Positions 45,163 to 53,802 of a stretch of DNA of 64,000 nt are shown here, piece by piece (the stretch's first letter is position 1; every line of letters begins with the position of its first letter). A program made the position numbers and the translations under genes. Below the pieces are notes generated by a model. The model saw only the letters and a program-made list of their open reading frames with translations, did not search any database and had not been told where the DNA came from. The stretch is taken from the NCBI RefSeq assembly GCF_008271745.1, contig NZ_VKKZ01000010.1:401677-465676 (forward strand). Direction: 5' to 3'. Source of the DNA: Rufibacter glacialis. Its GTDB lineage: Bacteria > Bacteroidota > Bacteroidia > Cytophagales > Hymenobacteraceae.

Positions 45163-45385
45163 GAAGCCCATGAACCAAGTCTTGGGGCGCTGGCACTCAG
45201 GTAAGGAAGGAGGACCAGGAACTCAGCTGGCAACTTCAAAGTATGCCGTGGGTGCGGGCAGCAGTACCTAAGGCTGCCTGGATGAAAAGGAGCCTTTTAG
45301 GCAGTGGCTTCCGTTTCAAAATCACAAACATGGATAGAGCAAAGGAAGAGAACTTATATGCCCAATCTAGAAAGCAGGAAGCCTG

Positions 45386-45433
45386 TTATTCAAAAAGGAG
45401 CCAGAAACTAGTTTCTGGCTCCTTTTTGAATAA
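45386..45433. terminator. Perfect 48-bp palindrome, bidirectional terminator
   Basis: 24-base arms with no loop; core GGAGCCAGAAACT / AGTTTCTGGCTCC inside A5 and T5 runs. It lies 48 bases past the stop of the T9SS protein gene. Confidence 0.85.
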
Positions 45434-45481
45434 TTACCGGAAAAGTAGGTCCCTCTTTCCAGTGTATGGCTGAAAGTGACG

Positions 45482-47236
45482 TTACCGGTTCACCATTACT
45501 TTCTGTACTATATATCCTTGGTTTGTCTGGAGGTGGAACAGGTAAAGGCCGTCCGGTAAAGAGCGCACATCCAATGCCCAACCTGCGGTGGTTTTTTGGG
45601 GAACCAGTTGCGTTATGCTATGCCCGGCAAAAGTGAAAACCTGCACGTTCTGCAGGCGCACCGTGGTCGGCGTTTGAACGATGATCCTGGAAGCAGCTGG
45701 GTTAGGATGAAGGGAGATTTGTTGTTTCAGGGCATCCTCTGGGGTACCGGTAGGGCCTGAGCTGCAAACTTCGCTGGAAGCAATGCTATTGCCCCCCGCC
45801 GGAGCCTCAAACTCAGCGTAAATCCGGTAACAGAAAGTTTGGCTGGCATCAAGGCCAGGGCTGTTGTCTAAGAACGTGGTACTTCCAGGCGCTACCGAAG
45901 CCACCAAGGTATAACCAGCGCTAACCGGTATTCCGGTGGTACACACATCCGGGACAAAAGATGAGGTATTCACTTTTCGGTAGATGTGGATGAGTTTTAC
46001 GTTGGCGCAGGTATAGGGATTCCAAGTGATCCTAGTCGCACTTCCTGCCTCCCGCACGGCGCTCACCAGCACCGGCGGCGGCCCCACCACCGTTATCCGC
46101 CAAGGGCGCAGGTCCACTAATTTGATCCTGCCAGCAGGAGGTACATCCTCTGCCCGAAACACGACCTGGTAAGGAGTCCGTTGCACATCGGCGCAGCTGG
46201 TCTGCCAGTTGAAGATATGGGTGGTGTCATTCAACTTGGGGAAGGTGGCCGGGGGCAGCATGCTCCCTATGGCCGTGATAATAACCGGGTCGCGGTCCGG
46301 GTCGCGGGCCCTGACGGTGTCGCGCAGCAGGGTTCCCGCCACGATGCAGGTGTCGCGGGGGATGAGGAGCACGGGCGGGCGGTTGGGGTCCTCGCGCACG
46401 AAGATCTGCATGTCCCGGATCATCTGCCCAATTTGTTTGCCGTTGCGCCACTCCTCTACCACGAAGGCGATGTTGAACTCTCCCAGCACCCCGGGGGTGT
46501 TCCACGTCAGCTGCCCGGTATTGCGGTCCAGGGTGAGCCCGGCGGGCCGGGAAGCATACATTCGGCCCAGAAAATTCTCCAGCCCTCTGTAATTGGGGGC
46601 AGTCCTCCCCTGCGGATTACCGCAGGCGTCGTTCTCATGGAAGATCCTTGGCTCCAGCATCTTGAAGGAAAGGCTGTCCCCGTCGGGGTCGTAGGCTCCG
46701 GGGTTGTGCACGAAGACCTGGTTCCTGACGGCCACATCTATGGGCGGGATCTGGAAACGGAGAGAACGGTTCACGCCCAGGAAGGGATCTACCGTGAGGG
46801 TCCTCTGCAGAAAAAACGTCTGCTGCACAGAGGAGGAGATGTTCACCACCCCTCCGTTGCGGTTCTCGCCCACAAAGGTCACAGTGAACGTGCCGGGGCT
46901 TGAGTAAATATGCTCAAAGCGGTAGGTGTTGACGAAGGTACTGTTCTGCCCATTCGACAGCAAAGTTCTGGAGTACCGGGGTACCCTTTGGCTCGTGCAG
47001 TCCCCGAAGTAGAGAGTGGCTTCCAGGTCTTCAAACGGGGGCGGGGCCACGCTGTAGGTCACCAGGGTGAAGAAAAACTTCATTGGGTTTTTGGCCGCGG
47101 TAGTGTCACTGGTGTAATATATCTCACCGGCGCGTAAATGGGTGGCCTGGGCAGAGAACCCTGAGAAAACAAGTAGAAAAAGAAAGGTGGGGAGGAAGAG
47201 CGATTTCGCCTTTTTTTGGAGTAAAGATGATCCCAT
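45482..47236 (-). CDS. T9SS-exported surface protein with Ig-like modules (paralogue A)
   Basis: 584 residues. Signal peptide (SLFLPTFLFLLVFSGFSAQA), then ATHLRAGEIYYTSDTT, a start shared by many Bacteroidota gliding or adhesin-like cargos. N-terminal ~300 residues: PKD/cadherin-like units (FEDLEATLYFGDCTSQ, VHNPGAYDPDGDSLSFKML, LDRNTGQLTWNTPGVLGEFN). About 300-500 adds a second cadherin-like and a fibronectin-like region absent from paralogue B. The C-terminal type A sorting domain (ISLHPNPAASRIIV, SLPDGLYLFHLQTNQG) sends it through T9SS to the cell surface. Function is probably adhesive, by inference. Confidence 0.88.
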   Translation of the reverse strand: MGSSLLQKKAKSLFLPTFLFLLVFSGFSAQATHLRAGEIYYTSDTTAAKNPMKFFFTLVTYSVAPPPFEDLEATLYFGDCTSQRVPRYSRTLLSNGQNSTFVNTYRFEHIYSSPGTFTVTFVGENRNGGVVNISSSVQQTFFLQRTLTVDPFLGVNRSLRFQIPPIDVAVRNQVFVHNPGAYDPDGDSLSFKMLEPRIFHENDACGNPQGRTAPNYRGLENFLGRMYASRPAGLTLDRNTGQLTWNTPGVLGEFNIAFVVEEWRNGKQIGQMIRDMQIFVREDPNRPPVLLIPRDTCIVAGTLLRDTVRARDPDRDPVIITAIGSMLPPATFPKLNDTTHIFNWQTSCADVQRTPYQVVFRAEDVPPAGRIKLVDLRPWRITVVGPPPVLVSAVREAGSATRITWNPYTCANVKLIHIYRKVNTSSFVPDVCTTGIPVSAGYTLVASVAPGSTTFLDNSPGLDASQTFCYRIYAEFEAPAGGNSIASSEVCSSGPTGTPEDALKQQISLHPNPAASRIIVQTPTTVRLQNVQVFTFAGHSITQLVPQKTTAGWALDVRSLPDGLYLFHLQTNQGYIVQKVMVNR

Positions 47237-47344
47237 GCGGTGAGGTAAGTAGTAGGCTAAGAATATAGTATTAAATATGGAATAGAGGCATAACCTGACG
47301 GAGAATTTCAGCTGTTTTTATAGCGCAAGGGATCGTTTAATCCT

Positions 47345-47391
47345 GCATGGTCTTTTAGGCGGGTTTTCATAAAATAGGTCTGAAACCATGC
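47345..47391. repeat. D-element copy with extended arms
   Basis: GCATGGTCTTTTAGGCGGG / TTTTCATAAAATAGG / TCTGAAACCATGC: the arms extend the palindrome by GCATGGT / ACCATGC. Confidence 0.65.
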
Positions 47392-47712
47392 AAGTAGAGT
47401 CATCAGAACAGATTGGCACCCACGGGCGCTTTCTACAGGGAAACCAACTTAAGAACACCGAAGCGCCTTCTTTAGGGAACCTTCCAGATTGCTGCTAGAC
47501 CATGAACAGATCCTCCTGTGAGCATTGATTTTCCTCATTGAAGAAGCAAGTTGCCAATCGTTAACCAATGAATTGGTGCACTAAAATAAGTACAAATTTT
47601 GTGTAAAGGAAGGAAGTCGAAATTCTTGTCGTTACCCCTGATTTAATAGCTGTTTCTGGTTAGTTGACCCACCTTGAGAAAATAAAATATCCCAAATCGG
47701 TGTCGTGTTAGT

Positions 47713-47883
47713 TTGCTGAAGTATTTATTTTGCACATTTGATGGCTTGCTGGTCTTCCTGATCACCCCACTTGTAATCCTACTAGGTGCCGGTGCGGCGG
47801 GAATGAGCAGTCTTGATTTTGCTGTTGCCTCATATGAAGCTTCCCGTGGCATGCGGCTGTCAGAGGCTCTCTCCGAACGATAA
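47713..47883 (+). CDS. Possible 56-residue membrane peptide
   Basis: TTG start; LKYLFCTFDGLLVFLITP, then LVILLGAGAAGM is a strong hydrophobic helix, followed by YEASRGMRLSEALSER, an amphipathic end. There is no SD and no ATG, and a 94-codon frame overlaps it on the other strand. I do not recognise it, and it may be noise. Confidence 0.2.
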   Translation: MLKYLFCTFDGLLVFLITPLVILLGAGAAGMSSLDFAVASYEASRGMRLSEALSER

Positions 47884-48147
47884 TTGGGATTGGAACTATA
47901 GTTGCGGGAAGTATGCTCTGCTGCCATTCACGCCTTTGGTCCGTTGACATTATTTTATAGGCAAAGACTGCACCCCCGGAATGTCTTTTTCCTGGCTCAT
48001 ATCAACAGGAAGGAAATCCTCCACCAGAACATGTTATTCGTTTTAAGGGCCTATGATAAAAACCTTATTACTATGGCCTCTGCCAGATAAGAGCCATCTG
48101 CCAAATTTTGCGGGAAGCAGAGGAACAGCCGCTTGAAACAGGTCATT

Positions 48148-48198
48148 GTTCACAAAGAGAGGGAGCAAACTTATTGTCTGCTCCCTCTCTTTGTGAAC
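48148..48198 (-). terminator. Terminator of T9SS paralogue B, 20-bp perfect arms
   Basis: GTTCACAAAGAGAGGGAGCA and its exact complement at 48179-48198, loop 11. It is 119 bases past the stop. Confidence 0.8.
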
Positions 48199-48271
48199 GA
48201 AGCTTTCAAAAATGGATTTAGCGCTTAGTTCCCTTGCTTTTATTACTTAGTCTTTCTTGGCCAGGAGATGG

Positions 48272-48310
48272 ACGTTTTAAGACCTATTTCTCAAATTCGG
48301 GTCAAAAATT
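48272..48310. repeat. D-element copy
   Basis: ACGTTTTAAGACCTATTTC, then TCAAATTCGGGTCAAAAA. Confidence 0.55.
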
Positions 48311-48316
48311 GGTGCT

Positions 48317-49441
48317 TTACCGTTGCACCACTATCTTTTGGATATGGTTGCCCTGGCTGGTGCGGAGGTGCAAAAAGTAAAGGGCATTGGGCAGACTCTG
48401 TATAGGGAAAACCAGCCCCTCTTTTGATCTGGTAGGGACAGGCAGCGGCACGGGCGTTCCTTGGGCGGTATACAGAGAAGAAGCCCGAAGTTGTATAGAT
48501 GGGGGCAGTTTTAAGGTAAAAGCAGACGCGGCCGGATTAGGGAACGTAGAAACCAGCGAGTACCAATCTTCCGAGAGGCCGGTGACAATCGGTTCCCCCC
48601 GTACAAAGAGTTGCCTGTCTCGGGTAACCTGACCGATAAGCCGGCCGTTCCGCCACTCTTCCACCACAAGGGCCAGGGCAAACTCTCCTATGATCCCGGG
48701 AGTATTCCAGGTGAGTTGACCGGTGTTCCGGTTTAAAGCATACCCTGCGGGGCCGCTGGGGTCTGCTCTTCCCAGAAAGTTTTCCAGGCCTTGGTATCCT
48801 TGGGCATCTCTGCCTATGGGCCGTCCGCACGCATCATTACTACTAAAATCTTTGGGGGCTACTAACTTGAAAGAAAGGCTGTCGCCGTCTGGGTCATACG
48901 CCCCAGGGTTGTGCACAAACACTTGGTTGCGCACAGCCACATCCAGGGGCAGGATCCGGAGACGGGGAGAACGGTTCACGCCCAGAAGTGGATCTACCGT
49001 GAGGGTACTCTGCAGAAAAAACGTCTGCGACACCGAGTTAGAAATATTCACCACCCCCATGTTTCGGCTTTGTGCCACATAAGTAACCAGATAAGTACCA
49101 GGTCCTGAATAGGTATGCTCAAACCGGTAAATGTTTTGGAACGAGCTGATTTGTGCGTTTGGAATCAACGTTCTGGACTCCCTTGAAACCTTTTGGCTCG
49201 TGCAGTCACCAAAATAGAGCGTCGCCTCCAGGTCTTCAAACGGCGGCGGGGCCACACTGTAGGTAACCAGGGTGAAGAAGAACTTCAGAGGATTTCTGGT
49301 TGCGGTGGTATCACTGGTATAGTAAATTTCCCCGGCACGCAGATGCGAAGCCTTCGCAGAGAACCCTGAAAAAACCAGGAGAGAAACTAAGTTGAGGAGA
49401 AGTAATGTTTTGGCGTTTTTGAGAAGCAGAGGAGGTACCAT
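48317..49441 (-). CDS. T9SS-exported surface protein (paralogue B, shorter)
   Basis: 374 residues. The same N-terminal architecture as the gene at 45.5-47.2 kb with long stretches of near identity (LRAGEIYYTSDTTATRNPLK, PPPFEDLEATLYFGDCTSQK, NPGAYDPDGDSLSFKL). The roughly 200-residue middle of paralogue A is absent; the cadherin-like unit passes almost directly into the sorting domain (VSTFPNPAASAFTLKLP, ALYFLHLRTSQG). This looks like an in-frame internal deletion after duplication, or a gain in A. It is exported through T9SS. Confidence 0.87.
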   Translation of the reverse strand: MVPPLLLKNAKTLLLLNLVSLLVFSGFSAKASHLRAGEIYYTSDTTATRNPLKFFFTLVTYSVAPPPFEDLEATLYFGDCTSQKVSRESRTLIPNAQISSFQNIYRFEHTYSGPGTYLVTYVAQSRNMGVVNISNSVSQTFFLQSTLTVDPLLGVNRSPRLRILPLDVAVRNQVFVHNPGAYDPDGDSLSFKLVAPKDFSSNDACGRPIGRDAQGYQGLENFLGRADPSGPAGYALNRNTGQLTWNTPGIIGEFALALVVEEWRNGRLIGQVTRDRQLFVRGEPIVTGLSEDWYSLVSTFPNPAASAFTLKLPPSIQLRASSLYTAQGTPVPLPVPTRSKEGLVFPIQSLPNALYFLHLRTSQGNHIQKIVVQR

Positions 49442-49690
49442 AGGAGGAAAGGCTGCAACCGTTAGAATGATAAAATATTAGATGTTATTCCTGTATAAAT
49501 TATTATTTATGAGGAGTTTACCAAGTTAATAAAATAAAATTATATCGCAAGCTTATGAAGTGCAAAGGGGGCTCTAGAACCTAAGTGACGAGCAGGAGTT
49601 GCCACGCCCCAGTAAAAAGTAGTAATTGAGTTAATGCCCCCTGCTTTCCAACCAAGCTCCCAATAAGATCTAATAGCCCCGCCACAAAGC

Positions 49691-49719
49691 AAGGCCAGGG
49701 TACCCGAGTCCCTGGCCTT
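49691..49719 (-). ncRNA. Hairpin in a possible long leader or small RNA
   Basis: 10-bp perfect arms AAGGCCAGGG / CCCTGGCCTT, 15-22 bases after a candidate -7 box (49741-49748) when read on the minus strand. The next coding start in that direction is 250 bases away, so this would be a long 5' leader of the T9SS gene or a separate RNA. Confidence 0.3.
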
Positions 49720-49740
49720 GGAAGGAAAGGCAATTCCACG

Positions 49741-49748
49741 CAAATATA
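49741..49748 (-). promoter_or_regulatory. Orphan TATATTTG box
   Basis: Exact TAnnTTTG on the minus strand with no gene within 290 bases. Confidence 0.4.
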
Positions 49749-49846
49749 AAGTTACCGGGTTGTCTTGGTGTATAGCAGCTGGTGGGTAGAAACAGGTGGA
49801 ATAAATCCTTCGCAGTATAGAGCCTTTCCCTTAGAGTGCCCCTAGG

Positions 49847-52267
49847 TTAATTGACCCGGTTCTCCTCCTCAGACGTGCCGGTGCGGCGGCTGCGGGCGGC
49901 CTTGATTTTGATGTTCCCGAACCTGTAGTCGAAGGTGAGGTTCAGGCGGCGGCTTTCCCACTCGTTCTGCCAGTACATGTCCACGTTAGCGTACCGGAGG
50001 TAGGCTCTGAACCGGGCCGTGTCAAAAATATCGTTCAATCGAAGGCTGAGCGTGGCTTTGCCTTTCATAAGCGTTTTCTTGGCCCCGATGGTCATCTGGT
50101 AAGAAGCCCGGTTCTGGAAAAGGCCAGACACAGAAGGCGAGTTGTAATACGCGGTCAGTTGCACGCTGTAGTCTTTGGGCAAGGTGAAGTTGTTGTCATT
50201 GCTCAGGTCCCAGGCAAATTGCCTTTGGTTGTACTGCGCGCCTTGTACCGGGGTGCTGATTTTGTTCAGGCGGCCCTGCACTTGCACGTTGGCGCTCCAC
50301 CATTTGCGCACGGGCAGCGTGCCGCCGCTGCTGAAACCTAGGGCGGTGGCGCGGGCCAGGTTCTGCGGCGTGCTCACGGTTTCCTTAGTCTGGTCATTCT
50401 GCAGGGGCACCTCCATCACAAAGTCCTTCTGCTCCAGGTAACTGATGCTCAGCAGCTGGAAATTCTTGAACGTGTAGCTGAACATGACCAAATTGGAAAG
50501 CGAGGGCTGCAAAAACGGGTTCCCCCTAATGCCGGTGTAGGGGTCTGAGTAAAAAGTGAAGGGGTTCAGGCTTCTGTAACTGGGTCTGCTGATGCGGCGG
50601 CTGTACGAGGCGGAGAATTGATGGTCTTCCTGGGGGGAATAGCTGGCGAACACACTGGGGAACAACTGCCAGTAGTGGCGGGGTTCACCATTCTCCATGG
50701 TGGCCGACGTGCCCTCTGAAAGGGTCTGCTCCGCGCGCAAACCTGCTTTTAGGCTCAGAGCTTTGCTAATCTTTTTGTTGAGGCTCAGATACGCGGCATT
50801 GATGTTCTCATCATACAGGAACTGGTTGGTACGGCGCGGGTCATTCTGCCAGGTGCCTTCCTGCTGTTGCTCAAACCTAATAGCCGCCTCTGTGCGTACC
50901 CAGCTGCTTTTCCAGCCCGTCTCCAGTTTCCAGTTCTGGGCCAGGGGGTGCACGTAATCTGCTTTGAGGGCGTAAATGCGAACGGCGGCCTCTGTGAAGC
51001 TCTGCAGTTCCTCCAGGGTTCTGCCGTGTACAATGGCATGGGCCTGGTATTGGTTCGTGAACTGCTCATCTGTCCCGTTTTGGTATTGCACCAGGTCCGC
51101 GTCTACCGTGAGGGAACGGCCGGTGGTGTCTATGTCAAATTTGTAGTTGGCGTTGAGGCTGTAGTTGCTGGAGGCCCCGGTGCGCGGGTTGCGCATGTGT
51201 ACGTGGCCAATGGCGTTGCCGGGAATGTCATATTGCACGGTTTGGCTGGTGGTCAGGGTATTCTCCGGAGCGGTGTAGCCTTTCACCATCAGCCCCACAG
51301 TGTGCTTTTTCTGGATGAACCAGTCACCGCCGGCCACCACGTTCACACTCTTGGTTACGGGGTGCCAGTAGTTCTCAGACCGGTACAGGCTGTCCCGGAT
51401 GGTGCGCTCCATGGTGAGGCGGTTATAGGAATTGTTATGACCGGTGTTCAGGCGGGTGTAGAAACTGAATTTGCCCAGGTTGTAATTGAGGTTGATGCCC
51501 GCCCACACTTTTTCATACGCGCCGTAGCCCGTGCCCACGCTCACGGTGCCATTCATGCCTTTGGCGAGTTCACGCTTGAGCACCAGGTTGATGATGCCCG
51601 CCGTGCCCGCCGCGTCATAAGAAGCCGGAGGGTTGGCGATTAATTCCACTTTGGTCAGCGCCGAGGCCGGCAGGGATTTCAGGTACCGGCTCAACTCCGC
51701 GCCACTCATGTAGGTCATCTTGCCGTTAATCATCACGTTCACGCTGCTGCTTCCCCTGAACACAATGTTGTCGTCTTTGTCCAGGCGCACCCCAGGGGCG
51801 TTTTTCAGGATTTCCAGGGAATTCTCCCCGGCGGTGTTGAGTTTGTCCACGTTCATGATCAGGCGATCGGCTTGCTGCTCCAGCAAGGGGCGCTGGCCCT
51901 GTACCACCACTTCCTTAAGCGCGGTGGCTTTCTCAGTGGCTTGTAAAAGCGGTACCTGCACCGGCTGCGTTCCTACTTGCACCACCGTATTGACCGGGTT
52001 GAAATCTATGCGGCTGGCTTTGACCACATATCGGCCGGAGGCCACTTTCTCAAAGGTGTACGCACCGGCCTCATCGGTCATCTGGGAGTAGGCAATGCTG
52101 GAGTCTGGCAGCGCCAGCAGCAGAACGGTGGCGTACCCAAGGGGTTGGTTTTGCGCCGTGCGCACCGTGCCTTTTACGGTGGTGCCGGTCTGGGCCAGGG
52201 AGGGCAAGGCCAGCAAAAAGCAGAACAGAGAAAGCGTAAGAGAACGAAGGGTAGCAGTTTGGGGCAT
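49847..52267 (-). CDS. TonB-dependent outer-membrane receptor (OMP_b-brl_3 type)
   Basis: 806 residues from the ATG at 52267 (MPQTATLRSLTLSLFCFLLA); an 80-codon upstream extension is not signal-like. Signal peptide ends at SLAQ. A CarboxypepD_reg-like domain (about 28-110: TVKGTVRTAQNQPLGYATVL), a TonB plug (about 130-230: LLEQQADRLIMNVDKLNTAG, APGVRLDKDDNIVFRG), and a large outer-membrane beta-barrel (about 260-790) follow. The C-terminus is short and basic after the last strand. The class is typical of Bacteroidota uptake receptors without SusD; no SusD is adjacent, so the ligand is unknown. It is divergent from lytS, which may regulate it (inference). Confidence 0.92.
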   Translation of the reverse strand: MPQTATLRSLTLSLFCFLLALPSLAQTGTTVKGTVRTAQNQPLGYATVLLLALPDSSIAYSQMTDEAGAYTFEKVASGRYVVKASRIDFNPVNTVVQVGTQPVQVPLLQATEKATALKEVVVQGQRPLLEQQADRLIMNVDKLNTAGENSLEILKNAPGVRLDKDDNIVFRGSSSVNVMINGKMTYMSGAELSRYLKSLPASALTKVELIANPPASYDAAGTAGIINLVLKRELAKGMNGTVSVGTGYGAYEKVWAGINLNYNLGKFSFYTRLNTGHNNSYNRLTMERTIRDSLYRSENYWHPVTKSVNVVAGGDWFIQKKHTVGLMVKGYTAPENTLTTSQTVQYDIPGNAIGHVHMRNPRTGASSNYSLNANYKFDIDTTGRSLTVDADLVQYQNGTDEQFTNQYQAHAIVHGRTLEELQSFTEAAVRIYALKADYVHPLAQNWKLETGWKSSWVRTEAAIRFEQQQEGTWQNDPRRTNQFLYDENINAAYLSLNKKISKALSLKAGLRAEQTLSEGTSATMENGEPRHYWQLFPSVFASYSPQEDHQFSASYSRRISRPSYRSLNPFTFYSDPYTGIRGNPFLQPSLSNLVMFSYTFKNFQLLSISYLEQKDFVMEVPLQNDQTKETVSTPQNLARATALGFSSGGTLPVRKWWSANVQVQGRLNKISTPVQGAQYNQRQFAWDLSNDNNFTLPKDYSVQLTAYYNSPSVSGLFQNRASYQMTIGAKKTLMKGKATLSLRLNDIFDTARFRAYLRYANVDMYWQNEWESRRLNLTFDYRFGNIKIKAARSRRTGTSEEENRVN

Positions 52268-52364
52268 AGGTTTGGTATTTGGCTTACAGATGCCCCAAAA
52301 GTGCGGTGAGTTGCTTTCAGCTGAAATAAAATTATCCCAACCCATTTGTTTATTATCCCAGCCT

Positions 52365-52402
52365 CGCTTTTGGCCTCGCTTACAGAAAAGGGGCCCAAAA
52401 CG
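52365..52402. repeat. D-element copy
   Basis: CGCTTTTGGCCTCGCTTAC / AGAAAAGGGGCCCAAAACG; good arms. It lies in the divergent promoter region of the receptor and lytS. Confidence 0.6.
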
Positions 52403-52477
52403 GTCGGTTGGTATCAGAAAACCCGGGGTTGGTGTAAAAAATGCGGGGATTGCGCAGAGGCTTTTTAGCTTTAGGGC

Positions 52478-53497
52478 ATGAAGAAAAGCAGGATGATTCT
52501 TTACCACGCAGTGGGATGGGTACTGTATATCAGCTACAGCATGTTAGAGGATTTTATCATTTCTGGCAGGCCCTTCTCCTGGCGGCAATTACTGGTACTG
52601 TCCTATTTCCTTAGCCTGGCCGTCACCTTCTACTTTTGCTACTCTTTTGTGTATCCGAGGTTCCTGAAGCGGGAGAAGTTTCTGCAGTTGCTGGTTTGCC
52701 TGGCCATTGCTCCTTTCCTGTTTACCTTCACCCGTTACTTCCTGGAGGAGATGATGTATCCCTTGCTGTTTGGGTTCAGGAACTACCAGGTGAATGTCTC
52801 TTTTTCCTTTTACCTGACAGATAACCTGTTCCGGGCGTTTCCTATGATGGCCATCAGTGCGGTGGTCTGGAACGTGCAAGACGCGTTCAAGAAAGAGAAG
52901 GAAAACAAATTACTCCGCCAGGAGAAGACCCAGGCCGAGCTGGCCTTCCTTAAATCGCAGGTAAACCCGCACTTTCTCTACAACACGCTCAACTACATCT
53001 ACGCGCAGGCTTACCCCATCTCAGAGAAGCTGGCCCAGGCCATTCTCAAACTCTCTGACATGATGCGCTACATGCTGCATGAAAGCCCAGACGGTAAGGT
53101 GGAATTGCAGAAAGAGGTGGACTACCTGCACAGCTTCATTGACATTTTCCGGCTTAGGTTTGAGGATAGGTTCTTTGTGGAGTTCACGGTGCGGGGCGAC
53201 CTGAACGGCCAGCGCATTGCCTCCCTGCTGTTGATACCATTCGTGGAGAATGCCTTCAAGCACGGCATCGCCGATGACCCTGCGGCGCCCATCCGGATTT
53301 CACTCCAAGCCACCGCCAGTTCCCTGGCATTCACCGTGCGCAACCACCTCAATGCGCACCAGAAAGACCAGACCACCGGCATAGGGTTGGTGAATATCGG
53401 CCGAAGGCTGGAACTCATTTACCCCAACCAGCACGAGTTACTAATCCGGAACGATGGCAACGTCTATGAAGCGCAGTTGCACCTGTCACCACTCTAA
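52478..53497 (+). CDS. LytS-type sensor histidine kinase (His_kinase family)
   Basis: 339 residues. Four membrane helices in the first 135 residues (VGWVLYISYSMLEDFI, LLVLSYFLSLAVTFYFCYS, and near 70-85 and 115-130). The phospho-acceptor motif FLKSQVNPHFLYNTLNYIYA places His165. The GHKL ATPase has IPFVENAFKHGI and TGIGLVNIGRRLELIYP. These kinases lack a separate DHp dimerisation helix pair. Paired with the LytTR regulator downstream; a 305-base gap with D- and R-repeats lies between, so the two may be separately transcribed. Confidence 0.95.
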   Translation: MKKSRMILYHAVGWVLYISYSMLEDFIISGRPFSWRQLLVLSYFLSLAVTFYFCYSFVYPRFLKREKFLQLLVCLAIAPFLFTFTRYFLEEMMYPLLFGFRNYQVNVSFSFYLTDNLFRAFPMMAISAVVWNVQDAFKKEKENKLLRQEKTQAELAFLKSQVNPHFLYNTLNYIYAQAYPISEKLAQAILKLSDMMRYMLHESPDGKVELQKEVDYLHSFIDIFRLRFEDRFFVEFTVRGDLNGQRIASLLLIPFVENAFKHGIADDPAAPIRISLQATASSLAFTVRNHLNAHQKDQTTGIGLVNIGRRLELIYPNQHELLIRNDGNVYEAQLHLSPL

Positions 53498-53502
53498 TTC
53501 CT

Positions 53503-53540
53503 TGTTTTCGGGCTCATTTCTGAAAATGAGCCCGAAAACA
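53503..53540. repeat. D-element, near-perfect hairpin (17-bp arms)
   Basis: TGTTTTCGGGCTCATTT, loop CTGA, then the exact complement. It can act as a terminator after lytS. Confidence 0.85.
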
Positions 53541-53551
53541 GATAAGCCCAG

Positions 53552-53588
53552 TTCCTTCTCCCCATGGGAGAAGGCTAGGATGAGGGAA
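53552..53588. repeat. R-repeat, 37 bases
   Basis: TTCCTTCTCCCCATGGGAG, then AAGGCTAGGATGAGGGAA. It belongs to the same family as 57394-57430 and 57546-57582. Confidence 0.75.
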
Positions 53589-53680
53589 TTTGCCTCCAAC
53601 TTGGAAAATTGGAAACATCTAAAAATGAGTTTTATAGAAGCAAATGCCCTAACACTTGCTCTCTGGGAGAGGGATTTTTC

Positions 53681-53715
53681 TTTTCGGGCTCATTTCTCAA
53701 AATGAAACTGAAAAC
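53681..53715. repeat. D-element copy, right flank
   Basis: TTTTCGGGCTCATTTCTC, then AAAATGAAACTGAAAAC. Confidence 0.55.
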
Positions 53716-53764
53716 AGGAACTTGACAGGCAAATGGATAAATTGCATCTGATGTTTTTTGCTTT

Positions 53765-53799
53765 AATTCTTACTTCCCCATCCGTAATTCCAAATTCAA
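53765..53799. repeat. Heptad array H6
   Basis: AATTCTT, ACTTCCC, CATCCGT, AATTCCA, AATTCAA in strict register, ending 3 bases before the lytTR ATG. No inverted partner found. Confidence 0.55.
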
Positions 53800-53802
53800 A
53801 AA

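Larger units (their letters stand above)
44995..45481. other. Gap upstream of the dehydrogenase gene
   Basis: Contains a D-element copy (45125-45162) and the perfect 48-bp palindrome at 45386-45433. Open frames here look non-coding. Confidence 0.55.
47237..48316. other. 1.1-kb gap between the two T9SS paralogues
   Basis: Contains D-elements at 47345-47391 and 48272-48310, a terminator at 48148-48198 and one weak small frame at 47713-47883. Otherwise I see nothing. Confidence 0.55.
49442..49846. other. Gap upstream of T9SS paralogue B
   Basis: AT-rich near the gene. It contains a promoter-like box and hairpin (49691-49748) but no convincing frame. Confidence 0.5.
53498..53802. other. 305-base gap between lytS and lytTR, with D/R/R'/D repeats
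   Basis: Order: D-element 53503-53540, R 53552-53588, spacer, degenerate R' 53646-53675, D-element 53681-53715, heptad array 53765-53799. Confidence 0.7.

Noticed and set aside
45243..45473. 76-codon frame upstream of the T9SS gene
   Set aside because: Runs through the perfect palindrome that acts as a terminator; not protein-like.
53454..53705. 83-codon frame between lytS and lytTR
   Set aside because: It is the translation of D- and R-repeats and overlaps the end of lytS.
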